Notes under the pieces: model-generated
Database searches by the model: none
What the model was told of the DNA's origin: nothing
What the model saw: only the letters and a program-made list of their open reading frames with translations
Made by a program: the position numbers and the translations under genes
In this document: positions 62,189 to 64,000 of the stretch, one piece after another
How positions within the stretch are numbered: the stretch's first letter is position 1
How the letters are laid out: the number at the start of each line of letters is the position of its first letter
DNA from: Mucilaginibacter boryungensis
Lineage (GTDB): Bacteria > Bacteroidota > Bacteroidia > Sphingobacteriales > Sphingobacteriaceae
Direction: 5' to 3'
Assembly (NCBI RefSeq): GCF_015221995.1
Contig: NZ_JADFFM010000001.1
Location: forward strand, 2,604,001 to 2,668,000
DNA length: 64,000 nucleotides

Positions 62189-64000
62189 CTATTCGCTCCG
62201 TAAACTTTTAACCGGGTTAGCCAATGCTGCTTTAACTGATTGAAAACTAATTGTAATAAGCGCTATAACCATAGCCGATAACCCAGCCAATAGAAACAGC
62301 CACCATTGTATTTTTGCGTGGTAAGCAAAATCCTGCAGCCACTTATTCATGCCATACCAGGCCAGAGGCACAGCTATACCCACTGATAGTAATACTAACA
62401 ATAAAAAATCCCATGATAGCATGCGGGTAATGCTGCCTACGCTGGCGCCCAGCACTTTGCGTATGCCTATTTCCTTTGTTTTTACCTGTGCCGTGTAAGT
62501 TGCTAAACCAAACAAGCCCAGACACGATACAATAATGGCTACCGCGGCAAAAACATTGAACAACGCCCCGGTACGCTGCTCTATTTTATACAGGCGACCA
62601 AAACTCTCATCTAAAAAAATGGAATTGAACGGCGTTTCCCGGTCAAATTGTTTCCAGACGCGCTCGGTAGCCTCCAATGCTGCGTGTGTGTTGGCTGCGG
62701 TGGTTTTTATATAGATCCGTCCGGCGATATTGGGATTATAGGCCAGTATTGCGGGCTCTATTTTTTTGTGCAGACTGTTAAAATGAAAATCCTTCACTAT
62801 GCCAATAATTGTCCCTTTTACCTGGCCCATCCTGAACTTTTTGCCTACCGGGTCTTTTATGCCCATTTGCTCAACAGCGGTTTCGTTCAGGATATAATGC
62901 GATGAATCTGCCACCGCACCGGTAAAATTCTGGCCCGATAACAATTTCATTTTAAAGAATGGGATAAATGTTTTATCTACAAATACAGGATGAAAATACA
63001 GGTTGCCGTTCACCGGCATGCCTTCCCAATCAGCATCGCCGGTAAAAGAACCCACATCAACAATGTTTGAACTGGAGCGGCTAACCGATGTGATAGATGG
63101 GTTTTTCATCAGCTCGGCCTTAAAAGCGTCGTATTGTTTTCCTACGCCGCCCATAAAAAATGTTAGTACATGTTCTTTATCATAACCAAGGTTTTTATTA
63201 CGGATATAACTAAGCTGCCTGCCAATTATCAATGTACCTATGATCAGGATGATAGAAACTGTAAATTGTACCACAACCAACATTTTACGGAACGTGCCAC
63301 TGCCCATACCGGCGGATATTTTTCCCTTAAGGGCTTTCAATGGATCGAAAGACGATAAAAGCAACGCAGGATAAATACTGGATGCGGCCAAAGTAACTAT
63401 AAGCGCTATAACTATAACCGTCCAAACCTGTACGTCGCTTAAACTAAATATCAACTGCTTGCCCGAAAACTGATTGTAAACCGGCATTAATGCGAACATT
63501 AACCCAAAAGCCAGTATGGTGGCAATAAGGTACAGCACAACGGTCTCTACAATAAACTGCGCAAATAATTGCGCTTTTGCAGCCCCTATAATCTTACGCA
63601 TGCTCACCTCCCTTGCACGCAGCATGGAAAGCGCGGTTGACAGGTTGACATAGTTAATACAGGCAATTATCAGTATCAGTATAGCAATAATGGCAAATAT
63701 CCGTACGGTAGCCATGCCGCCATCTGTACCGTCAGATTTATACAGGTGCATTCGGGTTAATGGCTCCATCAGGTAAGCCACATCGGTATCATCGGCTTTG
63801 TTACGGATATGTATATTACGCAGTTTGGTTTGAATTTGCTTAATATTTACCTGTACACCCGGCTTGGTTAGCAGGTATGTTTCATAACCCAGGTTATGCC
63901 AATCGGCATCCATAGTAGCAAGCTGCGATGAACCATGGTAGGTAACATTATTTTTAATATAGGCTACCTGATTAAGATAACCCATTGGAAAAAACAAGCC
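62189..64000 (-). CDS. FtsX/MacB-type ABC transporter permease, array copy 3 (5' end outside window)
   Basis: The frame is open to the window edge, and only the C-terminal 603 or so residues are present. A TTG near 63997 is not a real start, because homologous copies have about 190 more residues, including the N-terminal helix and part of the first periplasmic domain. Visible parts are the middle helices (IFAIIAILILIIACINYVNLSTALSMLRAREVSMRKIIGAAK), the second periplasmic domain and the C-terminal helices ending in KSLRSE. Its 3' end is 96 bases from copy 2. At least three tandem copies therefore exist, possibly more beyond the edge. Confidence 0.88.
   Translation of the reverse strand, partial: GLFFPMGYLNQVAYIKNNVTYHGSSQLATMDADWHNLGYETYLLTKPGVQVNIKQIQTKLRNIHIRNKADDTDVAYLMEPLTRMHLYKSDGTDGGMATVRIFAIIAILILIIACINYVNLSTALSMLRAREVSMRKIIGAAKAQLFAQFIVETVVLYLIATILAFGLMFALMPVYNQFSGKQLIFSLSDVQVWTVIVIALIVTLAASSIYPALLLSSFDPLKALKGKISAGMGSGTFRKMLVVVQFTVSIILIIGTLIIGRQLSYIRNKNLGYDKEHVLTFFMGGVGKQYDAFKAELMKNPSITSVSRSSSNIVDVGSFTGDADWEGMPVNGNLYFHPVFVDKTFIPFFKMKLLSGQNFTGAVADSSHYILNETAVEQMGIKDPVGKKFRMGQVKGTIIGIVKDFHFNSLHKKIEPAILAYNPNIAGRIYIKTTAANTHAALEATERVWKQFDRETPFNSIFLDESFGRLYKIEQRTGALFNVFAAVAIIVSCLGLFGLATYTAQVKTKEIGIRKVLGASVGSITRMLSWDFLLLVLLSVGIAVPLAWYGMNKWLQDFAYHAKIQWWLFLLAGLSAMVIALITISFQSVKAALANPVKSLRSE

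Overview
The window is chromosomal DNA of a Bacteroidota bacterium, most likely family Sphingobacteriaceae (Mucilaginibacter or Pedobacter-like). This rests on the protein family set (TamL-type lipoprotein, long Lgt, PPi-independent Nfu, 487-residue isocitrate dehydrogenase, FtsX-type permease arrays), on promoters of the TTTG-N19-TAnnTTTG type, on the near absence of Shine-Dalgarno sequences, and on abundant short palindromic intergenic repeats. It is mostly core metabolism with few mobile genes; no rRNA, prophage, insertion-sequence transposase or CRISPR array was seen.

Layout. 0.1-6.2 kb: purB, an Nfu iron-sulfur scaffold, then a leftward operon mtaB-lgt-gtrA-suhB. 6.3-14.4 kb: a TPR lipoprotein with a histidine-kinase dimerization domain but no ATPase, ubiX, the ppk1-ppx polyphosphate pair, yajQ, a carboxypeptidase-regulatory-domain protein, and a UbiA prenyltransferase. 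14.4-22.4 kb: a complete assimilatory sulfate module (siroheme sulfite reductase with a C-terminal HEPN-like extension, cobA, a siroheme-synthase/TSUP-transporter fusion, cysH of the APS-reductase type, cysD, cysN), preceded by a leader with a tiny Trp-Cys-Cys-Met reading frame and overlapping alternative hairpins that look like a transcription attenuator. An Rrf2 regulator with four cysteines lies 2.4 kb downstream. 22.5-36.5 kb: secreted unknowns, tspO, TamL, an rRNA methyltransferase, tRNA-Cys, icd, purK/purE, yqgE, and pdxH-nuoC-nuoD. 36.5-37 kb: a 425-bp element in which inverted hairpin ends tightly enclose one GIY-YIG nuclease gene. 37-46 kb: a TonB-domain protein, an ECF sigma factor with an anti-sigma/HtrA-type protease fusion, three tandem small lipoproteins, lysA with an unusual low-complexity insert, a phosphohexomutase, a Lys-rich lipoprotein and a GH20 hexosaminidase. 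46.5-57 kb: trxB, dipeptidase, acyl-CoA carboxylase beta subunit, a promoter with a 28-codon reading frame, a LOG protein, a frameshifted secreted protein, guaB and a catalytic/non-catalytic M16 peptidase pair. 57-64 kb: three tandem FtsX/MacB-type permeases, the last cut by the window edge.

The observation I rate highest is a superfamily of palindromic repeats. Five elements (1472, 2307, 32305, 36528, 55127) share the outer end GTCATxyC and an inner complement Gy'x'AT in which the two variable bases change together (gc/gc, tg/ca, ag/ct, tt/aa), so each arm is a hairpin maintained by compensatory change. Four are short and gene-free; the one at 36528 has the same ends around a GIY-YIG nuclease. 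I infer an autonomous element plus non-autonomous relatives. The second is the cysteine-codon leader and attenuator in front of the sulfite reductase operon.
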